From Microbacterium paludicola (lineage in GTDB: Bacteria > Actinomycetota > Actinomycetes > Actinomycetales > Microbacteriaceae), in contig NZ_JADGLL010000027.1 in the NCBI RefSeq assembly GCF_015235415.1, forward strand, positions 1-35,830: a stretch of DNA of 35,830 nucleotides. Direction: 5' to 3'. Below the pieces are notes generated by a model. That model did not search any database. It was not told the origin of the DNA and saw nothing but the letters and a program-made list of their open reading frames with translations. Position numbers and translations under genes: made by a program. Positions 23,066-31,410 of this stretch are shown one piece after another (within the stretch, counting starts at the first letter, position 1; the number at the start of each line of letters is the position of its first letter).

Positions 23066-23494
23066 TCAGTTCTCGATGCCGGCCATGCGCAGCGCGGTGT
23101 CGACGAGTGCGACCCGCTCGATCCCCCGCACCTTGGCGAGCGGGATCCACTCGGCCATGTCGCTGGATCCGTCGACCTCGTGGGTCAGCGTGCCGCCCGT
23201 GATCGTGGCGCGGTAGACGATTCGGATCGCGTGAAGCGGTCCCGACGCGTCCTTCGCCAGGCGCTTGCGCGCGGGGATCACGTGCGAGTCGACCCCGAGC
23301 AGACCGTCGAGGCGCACCTCGTACCCGCTCTCCTCCCAGACCTCGCGACGCGCGGCGTCCGCCGGGTCCTCGCCCGGATCGATCCCGCCGCCCGGCAGCG
23401 ACCACGCGGGAGAGCGCCCCTCGATCCAGCGCGTCAGCAGCACCCGATCGTCGTCGTCGACGATGACGCAGTAGGCGGCGACGCGCATGTCCAT
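23066..23494 (-). CDS. NUDIX hydrolase
   Basis: A 142-aa enzyme with one NUDIX fold. The full NUDIX box runs G36 to about Y58: GGIDPGEDP, then REVWEESGY, with the metal-binding glutamates E51, E54 and E55. Such enzymes hydrolyse nucleoside diphosphates linked to another moiety; the substrate cannot be assigned. It is the first gene of a two-gene unit with aroQ and is divergent from tetR, with 81 bases between starts. The TetR operator lies in that gap, 20 or so bases from tetR, so it could affect this gene too, but that is not shown. Confidence 0.92.
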   Translation of the reverse strand: MDMRVAAYCVIVDDDDRVLLTRWIEGRSPAWSLPGGGIDPGEDPADAARREVWEESGYEVRLDGLLGVDSHVIPARKRLAKDASGPLHAIRIVYRATITGGTLTHEVDGSSDMAEWIPLAKVRGIERVALVDTALRMAGIEN

Positions 23495-23553
23495 GGGGTC
23501 AGCCTAGCGACGCGGTCGCAGCACCCGGTCGCGCGGGGGTTGCTCCGCGCAGT

Positions 23554-23573
23554 GAGTGAGTGTACAGTCACTC
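23554..23573. promoter_or_regulatory. TetR operator upstream of tetR
   Basis: GAGTGAGTGTACAGTCACTC, with perfect 6-base arms (GAGTGA/TCACTC) around an 8-base centre. It ends 2 bases before the tetR ATG, so the repressor would block its own gene. It shares 16 of 20 positions with the second site at 24177. Confidence 0.85.
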
Positions 23574-23575
23574 TC

Positions 23576-24136
23576 ATGTCACCCCGCGGCTCCATCCTCT
23601 CCACGGCCGACCAGCGCCGGCCCGTCGTCACCGATGCCGCGCTGCGCCGGTTCTCCCAGCGCGGGTTCCACGCGACCACCGTCGCCGACGTCGCCGCGGA
23701 GGCGAAGATCTCCCCCGCCTACGCCTTCAAGCTCTTCCCCCGCAAGGAGGCGCTGTTCGTCGCCGCGCTCGAACTCTGCTTCGAGCGGATCCTCGCGGCG
23801 CTCGCCGAGGGCGCCGATGCCGCGCCCGATCCCCGCCCCGAGGGGGTGCTCGACGCGATGGGTGACGCGTACGCCCGGCTGATCCAGGACCGCACCCTGC
23901 TCATGCTGCAGGTGCACGCGCAGTCCGTGGCCGACGTCCCGGAGATCGGATCGGCCCTGCGCGCCGGCCTGGCGAGGATCACGACCTTCGCGAAGGACCG
24001 CTCGCGCGCCGACGACGACGCCGTGCAGCGGTTCGTCGCCTACGGCCAGCTCTGCCATCTGATCGTCACCGCGGGAATCGAGGACGTCCCCGACGCGTGG
24101 GCCGAGATCCTGGTCCGCGGCATCCGCCACCCCTGA
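23576..24136 (+). CDS. TetR-family transcriptional repressor
   Basis: A 186-aa regulator. The N-terminal helix-turn-helix (about 18-60) includes ALRRFSQRGFHATTVADVA and ISPAYAFKLFPRKEALF, typical of TetR. The C-terminal all-helical ligand and dimer domain (about 70-186) shows no ligand-specific signature. The ATG at 23576 abuts a palindromic operator, and an alike operator lies after its terminator before the downstream transport unit. It most likely represses both itself and the MFS exporter until a toxic ligand binds. It ends at a good terminator, so the exporter has its own promoter. Confidence 0.92.
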   Translation: MSPRGSILSTADQRRPVVTDAALRRFSQRGFHATTVADVAAEAKISPAYAFKLFPRKEALFVAALELCFERILAALAEGADAAPDPRPEGVLDAMGDAYARLIQDRTLLMLQVHAQSVADVPEIGSALRAGLARITTFAKDRSRADDDAVQRFVAYGQLCHLIVTAGIEDVPDAWAEILVRGIRHP

Positions 24137-24144
24137 GGAATCCG

Positions 24145-24168
24145 CCCGCCATGAGCGGGTTTCTCTTT
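24145..24168 (+). terminator. Intrinsic terminator of tetR
   Basis: A 5-bp GC stem (CCCGC/GCGGG) with loop CATGA, followed by TTTCTCTTT, 8 bases after the tetR stop. Confidence 0.75.
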
Positions 24169-24176
24169 GCCCAAAA

Positions 24177-24196
24177 GAGTGAGTGCTTAATCACTC
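24177..24196. promoter_or_regulatory. TetR operator upstream of the microprotein/MFS unit
   Basis: GAGTGAGTGCTTAATCACTC has the same perfect GAGTGA/TCACTC arms and 8-base spacing as the tetR operator. It lies 21 bases before the first microprotein ATG. Confidence 0.85.
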
Positions 24197-24217
24197 ATCG
24201 CATCGAGAGGAGGAGAA

Positions 24218-24301
24218 ATGAAGAACGAGATCACCATGCGCTGGGTCGCCCTGGCACCGCTCGCGATCCTCGCGATCGCCATGTTCAGCGCCTGGCGCTG
24301 A
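24218..24301 (+). CDS. 27-aa membrane microprotein
   Basis: A 27-codon gene: basic start MKNEITMRW, then a hydrophobic stretch of about 14 residues (VALAPLAILAIAMF) and the ending SAWR. A strong ribosome site, AGAGGAGGAG, is 5 bases before the ATG, which is far better than chance in this sequence. It lies directly after the TetR operator and before a second microprotein and an MFS exporter. It is probably a single-helix accessory subunit or regulator of the exporter; this is inference. No known family is recognised with certainty. Confidence 0.62.
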   Translation: MKNEITMRWVALAPLAILAIAMFSAWR

Positions 24302-24338
24302 CGCCCCCCATCCGGATCCCACACGAAGGAGAACAGCA

Positions 24339-24452
24339 ATGAACGACACCGACCACATCCCCGCCCGCTGGACGAACGAGAAGACCGCCTGGTGGCTGGT
24401 CTTCGGCGTCCTCACCCTGAGCATCGTCGTGATGCTCGGCCTCTGGAACTGA
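24339..24452 (+). CDS. 37-aa membrane microprotein
   Basis: A 37-codon gene: a polar N-terminus of about 17 residues (MNDTDHIPARWTNEKTA), then one helix (about 18-36, WWLVFGVLTLSIVVMLGLW). The ribosome site GAAGGAGAA lies 5 bases before the ATG. It starts 37 bases after the previous microprotein and ends 84 bases before the exporter start, on the same strand and with no terminator between them. Its form is like the small subunits found with some transporters. A direct role with the exporter is inferred from position and shared regulation. Confidence 0.65.
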   Translation: MNDTDHIPARWTNEKTAWWLVFGVLTLSIVVMLGLWN

Positions 24453-24536
24453 CCACCCCGGGCGGGGCGGCAGGCACGCCGTCCCGCCCTCCCCGGATCG
24501 CGGGCGCACCCCGGATCCCTCGAAAGGAGCATCATC

Positions 24537-25961
24537 ATGACCACCCTCCCCTCCCCGGTCGCCGCGCCCGCGTCGACCTCCCGCAGCAGCCGGCGCTGGC
24601 TCGCCCTGGGCGTGCTGGCACTCGCGCAGTTCCTCGTCGTCCTCGACGCGTCGATCGTCAACATCGCCCTTCCCGTGCTGGGCGAGCAGCTGCGGATGGA
24701 CACCACGGCCCTCGCGTGGGTCATCACCGCCTACGTCCTCGCCTTCGGCAGCCTGCTGCTGCTCGGCGGCCGGCTCGCCGACCGCTACGGACACCGCCGT
24801 GTCTTCATCCTCGGCACAGCTGCGTTCGTGGCGGCTTCGGCCCTCGCGGGACTGTCGTCGGGCAGCGAGATGCTGCTCGCCGCACGCGCGCTGCAGGGCG
24901 CGTCGGCGGCGCTGCTCGCCCCGGCAGCCCTCGCACTGCTCGCCCACCTCTTCCCCGCGGCCGGCGACCGGGCGAAGGCCCTCGGCGTCTGGGGCGGCGT
25001 CGCCGGGATCGGATCCGCCGCGGGCGTGCTGCTCGGCGGGGTGCTCACCGCGAGCCTCGGCTGGCAGTCGGTGTTCTTCGTGAACGTGCCGATCGGCATC
25101 CTGGTGCTCGTCGCGATCCCCCTGCTGGTGACGCGCGACACGGCGGGCGCCGCCACCCGCCTGGACCTGCCGGGTGCCGCCACGATCACCGGCGCGCTGC
25201 TGGCGGCGGTCGGGGCCGCGAGCGCCGTCGAGCGGCTCGGCTTCGCGCATCCCCTCGTCTGGGCCCTCGCCGGCGCCTCGCTCGCGCTGGGAATCGCCTT
25301 CGTGGTGATCGAGCGGCGCGCGGCCGCCCCGCTCGTGCCGCTGGGCGTCTTCCGCAACCGCAGCCTGTCGGTCGGCAACGTCGTGATGCTGCTCGTCGGC
25401 GCGGCGATGGTGGCGCTGTTCTTCGCACTGTCGGTGTACATGCAGGCGGTGCTCCACTACGACGCCCTGACCACGGGCCTCAGCCAGCTGCCCCTCGCCG
25501 GCGCGCTCGTGATCGTCGCGGGCGTCGTCCCCGCCGTGATCGCGCGGATCGGCTCCCGCACCACCCTCGTGGCGTCGCTCCTGCTGCTCGCGGGCGGTCT
25601 TGTCTGGCTCGCGGCCGCGCCCGCCACCGCCGGGTTCGCCGCCCATCTGCTGGGGCCCACCATCGTGATCGGCGTGGGGATGGGCGGGGCGTTCGTCACG
25701 ACCACCCAGCTCGCGGTCGACGGTGTCCCGGGCGGCGAGGCGGGCCTTGCCGGCGGCCTGGTCAACACCAGCCAGCAGGTCGGCGGGGCGCTGGGGCTCG
25801 CCGTGCTGTCGGCGATCGCGACCCTGCGCACCGATGCCCTGGCCGCATCCGGGGCCGGCGACGGAGATGCCCTCACCGGCGGGTTCTCGTGGCTGTTCCT
25901 CGGTGCGGCCGGCCTGTCCGCGATCGCCGCGATCGTGGCGCTGCGGGCGCGGCGATCCTGA
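24537..25961 (+). CDS. MFS multidrug exporter, DHA2 (EmrB/QacA) type
   Basis: A 474-aa membrane transporter with about fourteen helices that exports drugs or other toxic compounds using the proton gradient. Family signs: the first helix VLALAQFLVVLDASIVNIALP (motif D1 with its membrane Asp), GGRLADRYGHRR (motif A), and the motif C region GIGSAAGVLLGG. The ATG follows GAAAGGAGC. It belongs to the TetR-controlled unit with two microproteins. The 84 bases in front contain no terminator. The substrate is unknown. Confidence 0.94.
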   Translation: MTTLPSPVAAPASTSRSSRRWLALGVLALAQFLVVLDASIVNIALPVLGEQLRMDTTALAWVITAYVLAFGSLLLLGGRLADRYGHRRVFILGTAAFVAASALAGLSSGSEMLLAARALQGASAALLAPAALALLAHLFPAAGDRAKALGVWGGVAGIGSAAGVLLGGVLTASLGWQSVFFVNVPIGILVLVAIPLLVTRDTAGAATRLDLPGAATITGALLAAVGAASAVERLGFAHPLVWALAGASLALGIAFVVIERRAAAPLVPLGVFRNRSLSVGNVVMLLVGAAMVALFFALSVYMQAVLHYDALTTGLSQLPLAGALVIVAGVVPAVIARIGSRTTLVASLLLLAGGLVWLAAAPATAGFAAHLLGPTIVIGVGMGGAFVTTTQLAVDGVPGGEAGLAGGLVNTSQQVGGALGLAVLSAIATLRTDALAASGAGDGDALTGGFSWLFLGAAGLSAIAAIVALRARRS

Positions 25962-25972
25962 TCCGCACGACG

Positions 25973-26003
25973 GAAGGGCCGCTCCCGACGGGAGCGGCCC
26001 TTC
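25973..26003. terminator. Bidirectional terminator between MFS gene and csbD
   Basis: A perfect 14-bp stem (GAAGGGCCGCTCCC and its complement) with loop GAC lies between two converging genes. No strong T-run follows on either strand, but stem strength and position support the call. Confidence 0.75.
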
Positions 26004-26021
26004 GGCGTCGAGACGGGGGCC

Positions 26022-26192
26022 TTACTTGAAGGCGTCCTTGACGTTCTCGCCAGCCTGCTTCAGCTTGGCGCCCGTCTGGTCCGCCTGCCCCTCGCCCTCG
26101 AGGCGCTCGTTGTCGGTCGCCTTGCCGGCGCCCTCCTTGGCCTTTCCGGACAGGTCCTGGGCAGCGTTCTTCATCTTGTCGTCGAGTCCCAT
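26022..26192 (-). CDS. CsbD-family stress protein
   Basis: A 56-aa very hydrophilic protein. It starts MGLDDKMKNAAQDLSGKAKE and ends in QAGENVKDAFK, with the CsbD pattern of Lys/Glu/Gly/Ala-rich helical repeats (KEGAGKATDNERLEGEGQ). No Cys and no membrane segment. CsbD-like proteins are induced by general or osmotic stress in Bacillus and others, with no defined biochemical role. The ribosome site AAGGAG is 7 bases before the ATG. The gene converges on the MFS exporter. Confidence 0.93.
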   Translation of the reverse strand: MGLDDKMKNAAQDLSGKAKEGAGKATDNERLEGEGQADQTGAKLKQAGENVKDAFK

Positions 26193-26312
26193 GTGCGGCT
26201 CCTTCCGTCACGGATGATCCCCGGATGTTCCCCGGGTCAACCCACGCTAGGAGCCCGCCTTCGATCATGCACGGGGGTCGCGCTCAGCGGGAGTTTGCGC
26301 TAGACGAGCGGC

Positions 26313-27503
26313 TCAGCCCGCGGACTCCTCCGGCCGCTCGGCGACCTCGAGCTCGGCCTCGTCGGGAACGTAGCCCTCGACGTGGCGCTCGTCGGGCCCG
26401 TTGTAGGCCGACAGGGGGCGGATGAGCGCGTTCGACGCCTGCTGCTCGAGGATGTGCGCGGTCCATCCGGTGATGCGCGCCGCGACGAAGAGCGGTGTGA
26501 ACGTGAGCGTGTCGAAGCCCATCAGGCTGTAGGCCGGGCCGGACGGGTAGTCGAGGTTCGGGTAGATGCCCTTGCGGGAGACGAACTCGCTCTCGAGCGT
26601 CTCGTAGAGCTCGGCGACATCCGGCCGGTCGTAGTGCGCGACGAGCGTGTCGAGCGCGGCCTTCATGGTGGGCACGCGCGAGTCGCCCTTCTTGTACACA
26701 CGGTGCCCGAAGCCCATGATCTTGCGCTTCTCTGCGAGGGCCGCATCCAGCCACGGCACGACGTTCGACGCGTCGCCGATCTCGGTCAGGATGTGCAGCA
26801 CCGCCTCGTTCGCACCGCCGTGCAGCGGACCCTTGAGGGCGCCGATCGCGCCGGTCACGGCCGAGTACAGGTCGCTGAGCGTCGAGGTGATGACCCGGGC
26901 GGTGAAGGTCGACGCGTTGAAGGAGTGCTCCGCGTACAGGATCATCGAGCGGTTGAACGCGTCGACGACGACCTCATCCGGCTCCTCCCCGAACGTCTGC
27001 CACAGGAAGTTGGCCGCGTAGTCGAGGTCGTCGCGGGCCTCGACGAGATCGAGTCCGCGGCGACGGCGCTGCCCGTAGGCGACGATCGCCGGCAGCTGCG
27101 CGAACAGCCGGATGCTGCGCTCGAGGTTCTCCTCCGGAGAGCCGACCGCATCCAGGACGTTCGAGATCCCGGCCGTCTCCTCGGCGCCGATCGCGCTCAC
27201 CGCGGTGCGCACCTCATCCATCGGATGCGCGTCGACGGGGAGCCCGTCGATCACCGCCTTGACGCTCGGCAGCAGCGCGCGGTGCTGCCGCTCCGACTCC
27301 CGGAGCTCGGCGAGCTGCGCGTCGCTCGGCAGCTCGCCGTGCCACAGCAGGTGCGCGACGGCCTCGAACGACTGGGTGGCTGCGAGCTCCTGCACCGGAT
27401 AGCCGCGGTACAGCAGGCTGTTCGTCTCGGGGTTGACCTTGCTGACCGCGGTGTAGTCCACCACCACGCCGGCGAGGCCCTTCTTGATGTCGGTATCGGT
27501 CAT
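26313..27503 (-). CDS. prpC: 2-methylcitrate synthase (citrate synthase family)
   Basis: A 396-aa enzyme that joins propionyl-CoA with oxaloacetate to give 2-methylcitrate. Citrate synthase family motifs: PLHGGANEAV (H228) and GFGHRVYKKGDSRVP (H267), the two catalytic histidines. The length and N-terminal KKGLAGVVVDYTAVSKV fit the PrpC branch, and the operon with prpB and prpD supports methylcitrate rather than citrate synthase. Some activity with acetyl-CoA is likely. It is the last gene of the operon; 30 bases separate it from prpB. No clear terminator was found at its end. Confidence 0.95.
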   Translation of the reverse strand: MTDTDIKKGLAGVVVDYTAVSKVNPETNSLLYRGYPVQELAATQSFEAVAHLLWHGELPSDAQLAELRESERQHRALLPSVKAVIDGLPVDAHPMDEVRTAVSAIGAEETAGISNVLDAVGSPEENLERSIRLFAQLPAIVAYGQRRRRGLDLVEARDDLDYAANFLWQTFGEEPDEVVVDAFNRSMILYAEHSFNASTFTARVITSTLSDLYSAVTGAIGALKGPLHGGANEAVLHILTEIGDASNVVPWLDAALAEKRKIMGFGHRVYKKGDSRVPTMKAALDTLVAHYDRPDVAELYETLESEFVSRKGIYPNLDYPSGPAYSLMGFDTLTFTPLFVAARITGWTAHILEQQASNALIRPLSAYNGPDERHVEGYVPDEAELEVAERPEESAG

Positions 27504-27533
27504 GTCTCTCCCTGAGCGTGAGGCGTGCGGATG

Positions 27534-28433
27534 TCAGCGGTCGAGCTGGAAGTCGAAGACGCCCGAGTCGAAGTGGTTGTACCCCTCGTAGTCGATCAGA
27601 TCGTAGAGTTCCGCGCGATGCTGCATCTCGCCGAGCTTCGACGTCAGGTGCCCCTCGTCGGTGAGCGTGTCGAGTGCCCGGCCGGCGGCTCCCATGGCGA
27701 TCCGCAGCAGCGAGACGGGCCAGATCACGATGTTCACGCCGACGTCGCGCAGCTGGGAGGCCGAGAACAGGTCGGACTTGCCGAACTCGGTCATGTTCGC
27801 CAGGATCGGCACGTCGACGGCCTCACGCACGGCCGCGAACTCCTCGAGCGTGCGCATCGCCTCGGGGAAGATCGCGTCCGCTCCCGCATCGACCAGCGCC
27901 TTCGCGCGGTCGATCGCGGCGTCCAGCCCCTCGACGGCACGGATGTCGGTGCGCGCCATGACGAGGAAGTTGTGGTCGCGCCGGGCGTCGACCGCCGCGC
28001 GGATGCGCTTGAGGGCCGTCGACTCGTCGACGACCGCCTTCCCGTCGAGGTGCCCGCAGCGCTTGGGATTGACCTGGTCCTCGATGTGCGCGCCGGCAAG
28101 GCCCGCGTCCTCGAGCGTCTGGATCGTGCGGGCGACGTTCATCGGCTCGCCGAAGCCGGTGTCGGCGTCGATGATCGCGGGCAGTTCGGTCATCCGCGCG
28201 ATCTGCTGCCCTCGGCCGGCGACCTCTGTCAGCGTCGTGAGCCCGATGTCCGGCAGCCCGAGGTCGGCCGACAGCACGGCGCCAGAGATGTAGACGCCCT
28301 CGAAGCCCTTGCGCTCGATGAGACGGGCGGAGAGGGGGTTGAAGGCGCCGGGGAACCGCAGCAGCTCGCCGCTCGCGAGGCGCTCGCGGAACAGCCGGCG
28401 CTTCTCGTGCGCCGGGGTCTGGGAGTACAGCAT
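27534..28433 (-). CDS. prpB: Methylisocitrate lyase
   Basis: A 299-aa enzyme that splits 2-methylisocitrate into pyruvate and succinate, the last step of the methylcitrate cycle. It has the isocitrate lyase/PEP mutase fold. The metal and substrate loop is DADTGFG (D89, D91) and the catalytic loop is KRCGH with C126. GVYISGAVLSADLGLPDIG is also characteristic. The start codon overlaps the prpD stop by 1 base (start at 28433, prpD end at 28433), so both are translated together. A signal peptide is absent, as expected of a cytosolic enzyme. Confidence 0.96.
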   Translation of the reverse strand: MLYSQTPAHEKRRLFRERLASGELLRFPGAFNPLSARLIERKGFEGVYISGAVLSADLGLPDIGLTTLTEVAGRGQQIARMTELPAIIDADTGFGEPMNVARTIQTLEDAGLAGAHIEDQVNPKRCGHLDGKAVVDESTALKRIRAAVDARRDHNFLVMARTDIRAVEGLDAAIDRAKALVDAGADAIFPEAMRTLEEFAAVREAVDVPILANMTEFGKSDLFSASQLRDVGVNIVIWPVSLLRIAMGAAGRALDTLTDEGHLTSKLGEMQHRAELYDLIDYEGYNHFDSGVFDFQLDR

Positions 28434-29953
28434 CAGAACAGCCCCTTCGGCCCGGGAACGATCACGCCGGGCTCGGCGACGATCGTCAGCCGGCGCACCT
28501 CGTCGGCCGAGAGCTCGGGCAGGCGCTGCACGAGCTCGAGGAAGCGCTCGATCTCGTCCGCCGCCAGCACCGGCTCGGCGAGCAGGCGGAACTTCCGGAT
28601 GTAGTCCTCCCGCGCGAACGGGCGGGCGCCGAGCGGGTGCGCATCCGCGACCGCGATCTCATCCTGAACCGTGGATCCGTCGTCGAGGGTGATCTCGACG
28701 CGGCCGCCGAACGCCTTCTCGTTCGGATCCTCCGAGTGGTACCGGCGCGTCCACTCCGGGTCCTCGCGCGTGGTGACCTTGTTCCACAGCTCGACGGTGT
28801 CGGCGCGGCCGGCCCGCTCGGGCGTGTAGGAGTCGACGTGGTGCCAGGCGCCATCCTGCAACGCGACGGTGAAGATGTACGGGATCGAGTGGTCGAGCGT
28901 CTCACGCGAGGCGGTCGGGTCGTACTTCTGCGGGTCGTTCGCGCCCGAGCCGATCACGTAGTGCGTGTGGTGGCTGGTGTGCAGCACGATCGACCGGATG
29001 TTCGCCGGGTCGCGCAGCTCGGGGTGCTCGGTGCCGAGGCGGCGCGCGAGGTCGATCCAGGCCTGCGCCTGGTACTCGGCCGAGTGCTCCTTCGTGTACG
29101 AGTCGAGGATGCCGCGCTTCGGCTCGCCCGGGGCGGGCAGCGGCACCTCGTATGCGGCGTCCTTGCCGTCGAGCAGCCAGGCGATGACGCCGTCCTCGCC
29201 CTCGTAGATGGGGCTCGGCGACGTCTCGCCGCGCATCGCGCGGTCGACCGCCTCGACGGCGAGCTTCCCGGCGAAGGCAGGGGCGTGCGCCTTCCACGTC
29301 GAGATCTCGCCCTTGCGCGACTGGCGCGTGGCGGTGGTGGTGTGCAGCGCCTGGCCGACCGCCTGGTAGATCGTCTCGGCGTCGAGGCCGAGCAGGGTGC
29401 CGATGCCGGCGGCCGCCGAGGGGCCGAGGTGGGCGACGTGGTCGATCTTGTGCTTGTGCAGCGAGATCGCGCGGACCAGGTCGATCTGGATCTCGTAGCC
29501 CGTGGCGAGACCGCGCAGCAGGGCCGCGCCATCCTGTCCCGTGTGCTGCGCGACGGCGAGGATCGGCGGGATGTTGTCGCCGGGGTGCGAGTAGTCGGCG
29601 GCGAGGAACGTGTCGTGATAGTCGAGCTCGCGCACCGCCACGCCGTTCGCCCACGCGGCCCACTCGGGACTCGTCACGCGGTCGAGCGCGCAGCCGAAGA
29701 TCGTGGCGCCCGCTCCCCCGGCCGACACCGCGTGGTCCTCTGCCTGCTGCCGGGCCGCGACGACGGGACGGCGCGTGAGCGACGCGGCGGCGACCGCGGC
29801 GTTGTCGATCACGCGGTTGATGATCATGTCGGTGACGTCGGCCTCGACAGCGACCGGGTCGACCGCGACCTCGGCGATCTTCCAGGCGAGCTGGCCCTCG
29901 CGCGGCAGGTTCTCGTCGCTGCGGTGGACGCGGACGTGGTGGTTCACGGTCAT
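28433..29953 (-). CDS. prpD: 2-methylcitrate dehydratase (MmgE/PrpD family)
   Basis: A 506-aa cytosolic enzyme that dehydrates 2-methylcitrate to 2-methyl-cis-aconitate. The MmgE/PrpD fold covers almost the full length, with an N-terminal all-helical part ([11 protein letters not shown]... [15 protein letters not shown]) and [17 protein letters not shown], the active-site region. The length is usual for the PrpD branch. The start overlaps the end of the GntR gene by 4 bases (ATGA). An aconitase-type enzyme is needed for the next hydration step and is not in this window. Confidence 0.95.
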   Translation of the reverse strand: MTVNHHVRVHRSDENLPREGQLAWKIAEVAVDPVAVEADVTDMIINRVIDNAAVAAASLTRRPVVAARQQAEDHAVSAGGAGATIFGCALDRVTSPEWAAWANGVAVRELDYHDTFLAADYSHPGDNIPPILAVAQHTGQDGAALLRGLATGYEIQIDLVRAISLHKHKIDHVAHLGPSAAAGIGTLLGLDAETIYQAVGQALHTTTATRQSRKGEISTWKAHAPAFAGKLAVEAVDRAMRGETSPSPIYEGEDGVIAWLLDGKDAAYEVPLPAPGEPKRGILDSYTKEHSAEYQAQAWIDLARRLGTEHPELRDPANIRSIVLHTSHHTHYVIGSGANDPQKYDPTASRETLDHSIPYIFTVALQDGAWHHVDSYTPERAGRADTVELWNKVTTREDPEWTRRYHSEDPNEKAFGGRVEITLDDGSTVQDEIAVADAHPLGARPFAREDYIRKFRLLAEPVLAADEIERFLELVQRLPELSADEVRRLTIVAEPGVIVPGPKGLF

Positions 29954-30597
29954 GTGGGCTCCTCCTGCGGGAGATCAGGCTGGATGGATTCGAGGATGGT
30001 CGTGAGGGCGTTGTGAAGGTGCACGTGCGTCGCGTGGGCGGCGAGGTCGCCGTCGCCTGCGGCGATCGCCGCGGCGATCACGCGGTGCTCGGCCACCGAC
30101 TGCGCCAGCCGGTCGGGGTTGTCGCGCGCCATGCGGCGGACCCGCACGAGGTGCGTGCGGAGGTTCCGCAGCGCCGAGACGAGGTGCGAGTTGTCGACCG
30201 TCCGGTCGACCGCGGCGTCGAACCGGGCGATCAGCTCGTAGTACGCGTCGGCGTCGGCGGCCGGATGTGCGTCGGCGAACTCCGCAGCGAGCGTGGCGAA
30301 GACCGCGCGATCCGCGCGCTGCGCCGCGAGCCGCACGGCCGTCTCCTCGAGCGCCCGGCGCACGTCGAAGAGATCCCGGATGTCCCCGGCGTCGATGTCC
30401 GCGACAACGGTCACGCGCGGCGACTGCTGCACGACGAGACGGGCGTTAGCGAGCCGGCCGATGGCCTCGCGCATCGGCGTGCGGCTGACGCCGAGCCGCA
30501 ACGCCTGCTCGACCTCGCTGACGACGGCACCCGGTCGCAGGCGCCCGCTCTGGATGTCGTCGAGCAGCGTCGCGTACGCGCGGTCGCTCGCCTTCAT
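29950..30597 (-). CDS. GntR-family (FCD) regulator of the methylcitrate operon
   Basis: A 215-aa regulator with an N-terminal winged helix (about 5-70, including [18 protein letters not shown]) and a C-terminal FCD ligand domain (about 76-205) rich in His and Asp for metal and carboxylate binding. It is the first gene of the unit gntR-prpD-prpB-prpC. An AGGAGG site lies 4 bases before its ATG. Two TGTATACG-type sites in the region in front (30614-30621 and 30666-30673) suggest self-control. The likely effector is a cycle intermediate such as methylcitrate, but this is inference. Confidence 0.92.
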   Translation of the reverse strand: MKASDRAYATLLDDIQSGRLRPGAVVSEVEQALRLGVSRTPMREAIGRLANARLVVQQSPRVTVVADIDAGDIRDLFDVRRALEETAVRLAAQRADRAVFATLAAEFADAHPAADADAYYELIARFDAAVDRTVDNSHLVSALRNLRTHLVRVRRMARDNPDRLAQSVAEHRVIAAAIAAGDGDLAAHATHVHLHNALTTILESIQPDLPQEEPT

Positions 30598-30613
30598 CCG
30601 GCCTCCTTGCTTA

Positions 30614-30673
30614 TGTATACGTTAACCGGCGCAACGACCCGCGTCGACCCGTTCCGCGCGCCTTTCGTATACA
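30614..30673. promoter_or_regulatory. Paired GTATAC operators of the GntR/prp operon
   Basis: TGTATACG (30614-30621) and its exact reverse complement CGTATACA (30666-30673) lie 52 bases apart, centre to centre, in the region between the prp operon and the LURP-like gene. Each contains the palindrome GTATAC, the usual core of FCD-type GntR sites. The first overlaps the probable -10 region (TACATAAG on the minus strand). Confidence 0.65.
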
Positions 30674-30804
30674 CAGCTCGTCGTCACCCGCGGGCGTCCG
30701 CTACGGACAGGGCGGATAGTTCGTCGCACTCACGCGGGCGGCACCCGCCGCCCGCGTGCTCGTCGGCTGACACGGCGACGGCGCACCCGTGGAATGATCG
30801 CTGC

Positions 30805-31356
30805 ATGTCGGTGCTGACGCATGACCAGCTCGTCTTCCAGCAGACGAGGAACTTCTCGAAGAACGACTTCGCCATCCTGGATCCCCAGGGCCAGCAGGTG
30901 GCACACGTCGAGACGGGCGGCAGCGCGCTCGGTCGCGCGTTCATGGGCGCCCGCGAGCTGACGGTGTTCGACGGTCCGGACAATCCGCTCGTCCAGGTCA
31001 AGGACGTGGTGACACTGGGCCGCGACCGGATGGAGATCCTCGACGGCACGGGGAACCCGCTGGCGAGCCTGGTGAAGCGGATCACGCTGTTCAAGACGCG
31101 CGTGACGCTCGACGTACAGGGCGAGCAGGTCGACCTGCTCGGCGACATCTGGGGATTCGACTTCCAGTTCACCGGCCCCGACGGCGTGTGGGCCACCGTC
31201 TCACGGGCATGGTCGGGCGTGGGGAACGCCTTCCTCGGCAAGTCGACATACGCGGTCAGCCTGGCACCCGGCCTCGATGCGGCCCGACGTCAGATCGTCA
31301 TCGGCTCTGTGCTGGCCCTCGACCTGATCCGGGAGAAGCAGGAGCAGAAATCGTGA
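30805..31356 (+). CDS. LURP-one/scramblase-like (Tubby-fold) protein
   Basis: A 183-aa cytoplasmic protein. It begins MSVLTHDQLVFQQTRNFSKN and contains the repeated beta-strand units typical of LURP-one-related and phospholipid-scramblase proteins, including FAILDPQGQQVAHVETG and RMEILDGTGNPLASLVKR. A hydrophobic segment near the end (about 158-174, VIGSVLALDLI) closes the Tubby-like barrel. Bacterial members have no settled function. The ATG has GGAATG 8 bases upstream. A larger upstream frame exists but lacks coding character. It is the last gene before the tRNA-Ala scar. Confidence 0.8.
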   Translation: MSVLTHDQLVFQQTRNFSKNDFAILDPQGQQVAHVETGGSALGRAFMGARELTVFDGPDNPLVQVKDVVTLGRDRMEILDGTGNPLASLVKRITLFKTRVTLDVQGEQVDLLGDIWGFDFQFTGPDGVWATVSRAWSGVGNAFLGKSTYAVSLAPGLDAARRQIVIGSVLALDLIREKQEQKS

Positions 31357-31370
31357 TCGGCGAAAAACTG

Positions 31371-31410
31371 TGGAGCCAAGGAGATTCGAACTCCTGACAT
31401 CCTGCTTGCA
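31371..31410 (-). repeat. tRNA-Ala(UGC) 3' fragment, attachment-site scar
   Basis: On the minus strand these 40 bases match the 3' part of an actinobacterial tRNA-Ala(UGC): from the anticodon (TGCAAGCAGG) through the variable loop, the T arm AGGAGTTCGAATCTCCT and the acceptor strand TGGCTCCA. The 5' half is missing: the sequence right of 31410 does not resemble it. A TTTTT run follows the acceptor. tRNA 3' ends are the usual targets of tyrosine integrases, so this is read as one end of an integrated element lying to the right. The match is recalled, not searched. Confidence 0.78.

Noticed and set aside
24285..25646. Long minus-strand frame over the MFS exporter
   Set aside because: Low-complexity Arg/Gly/Glu/Asp-rich translation with no domain; a shadow of the exporter gene.
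27525..30016. Long plus-strand frames over prpB and prpD
   Set aside because: They oppose well-recognised enzymes and show Arg/Asp/Val-rich shadow composition.
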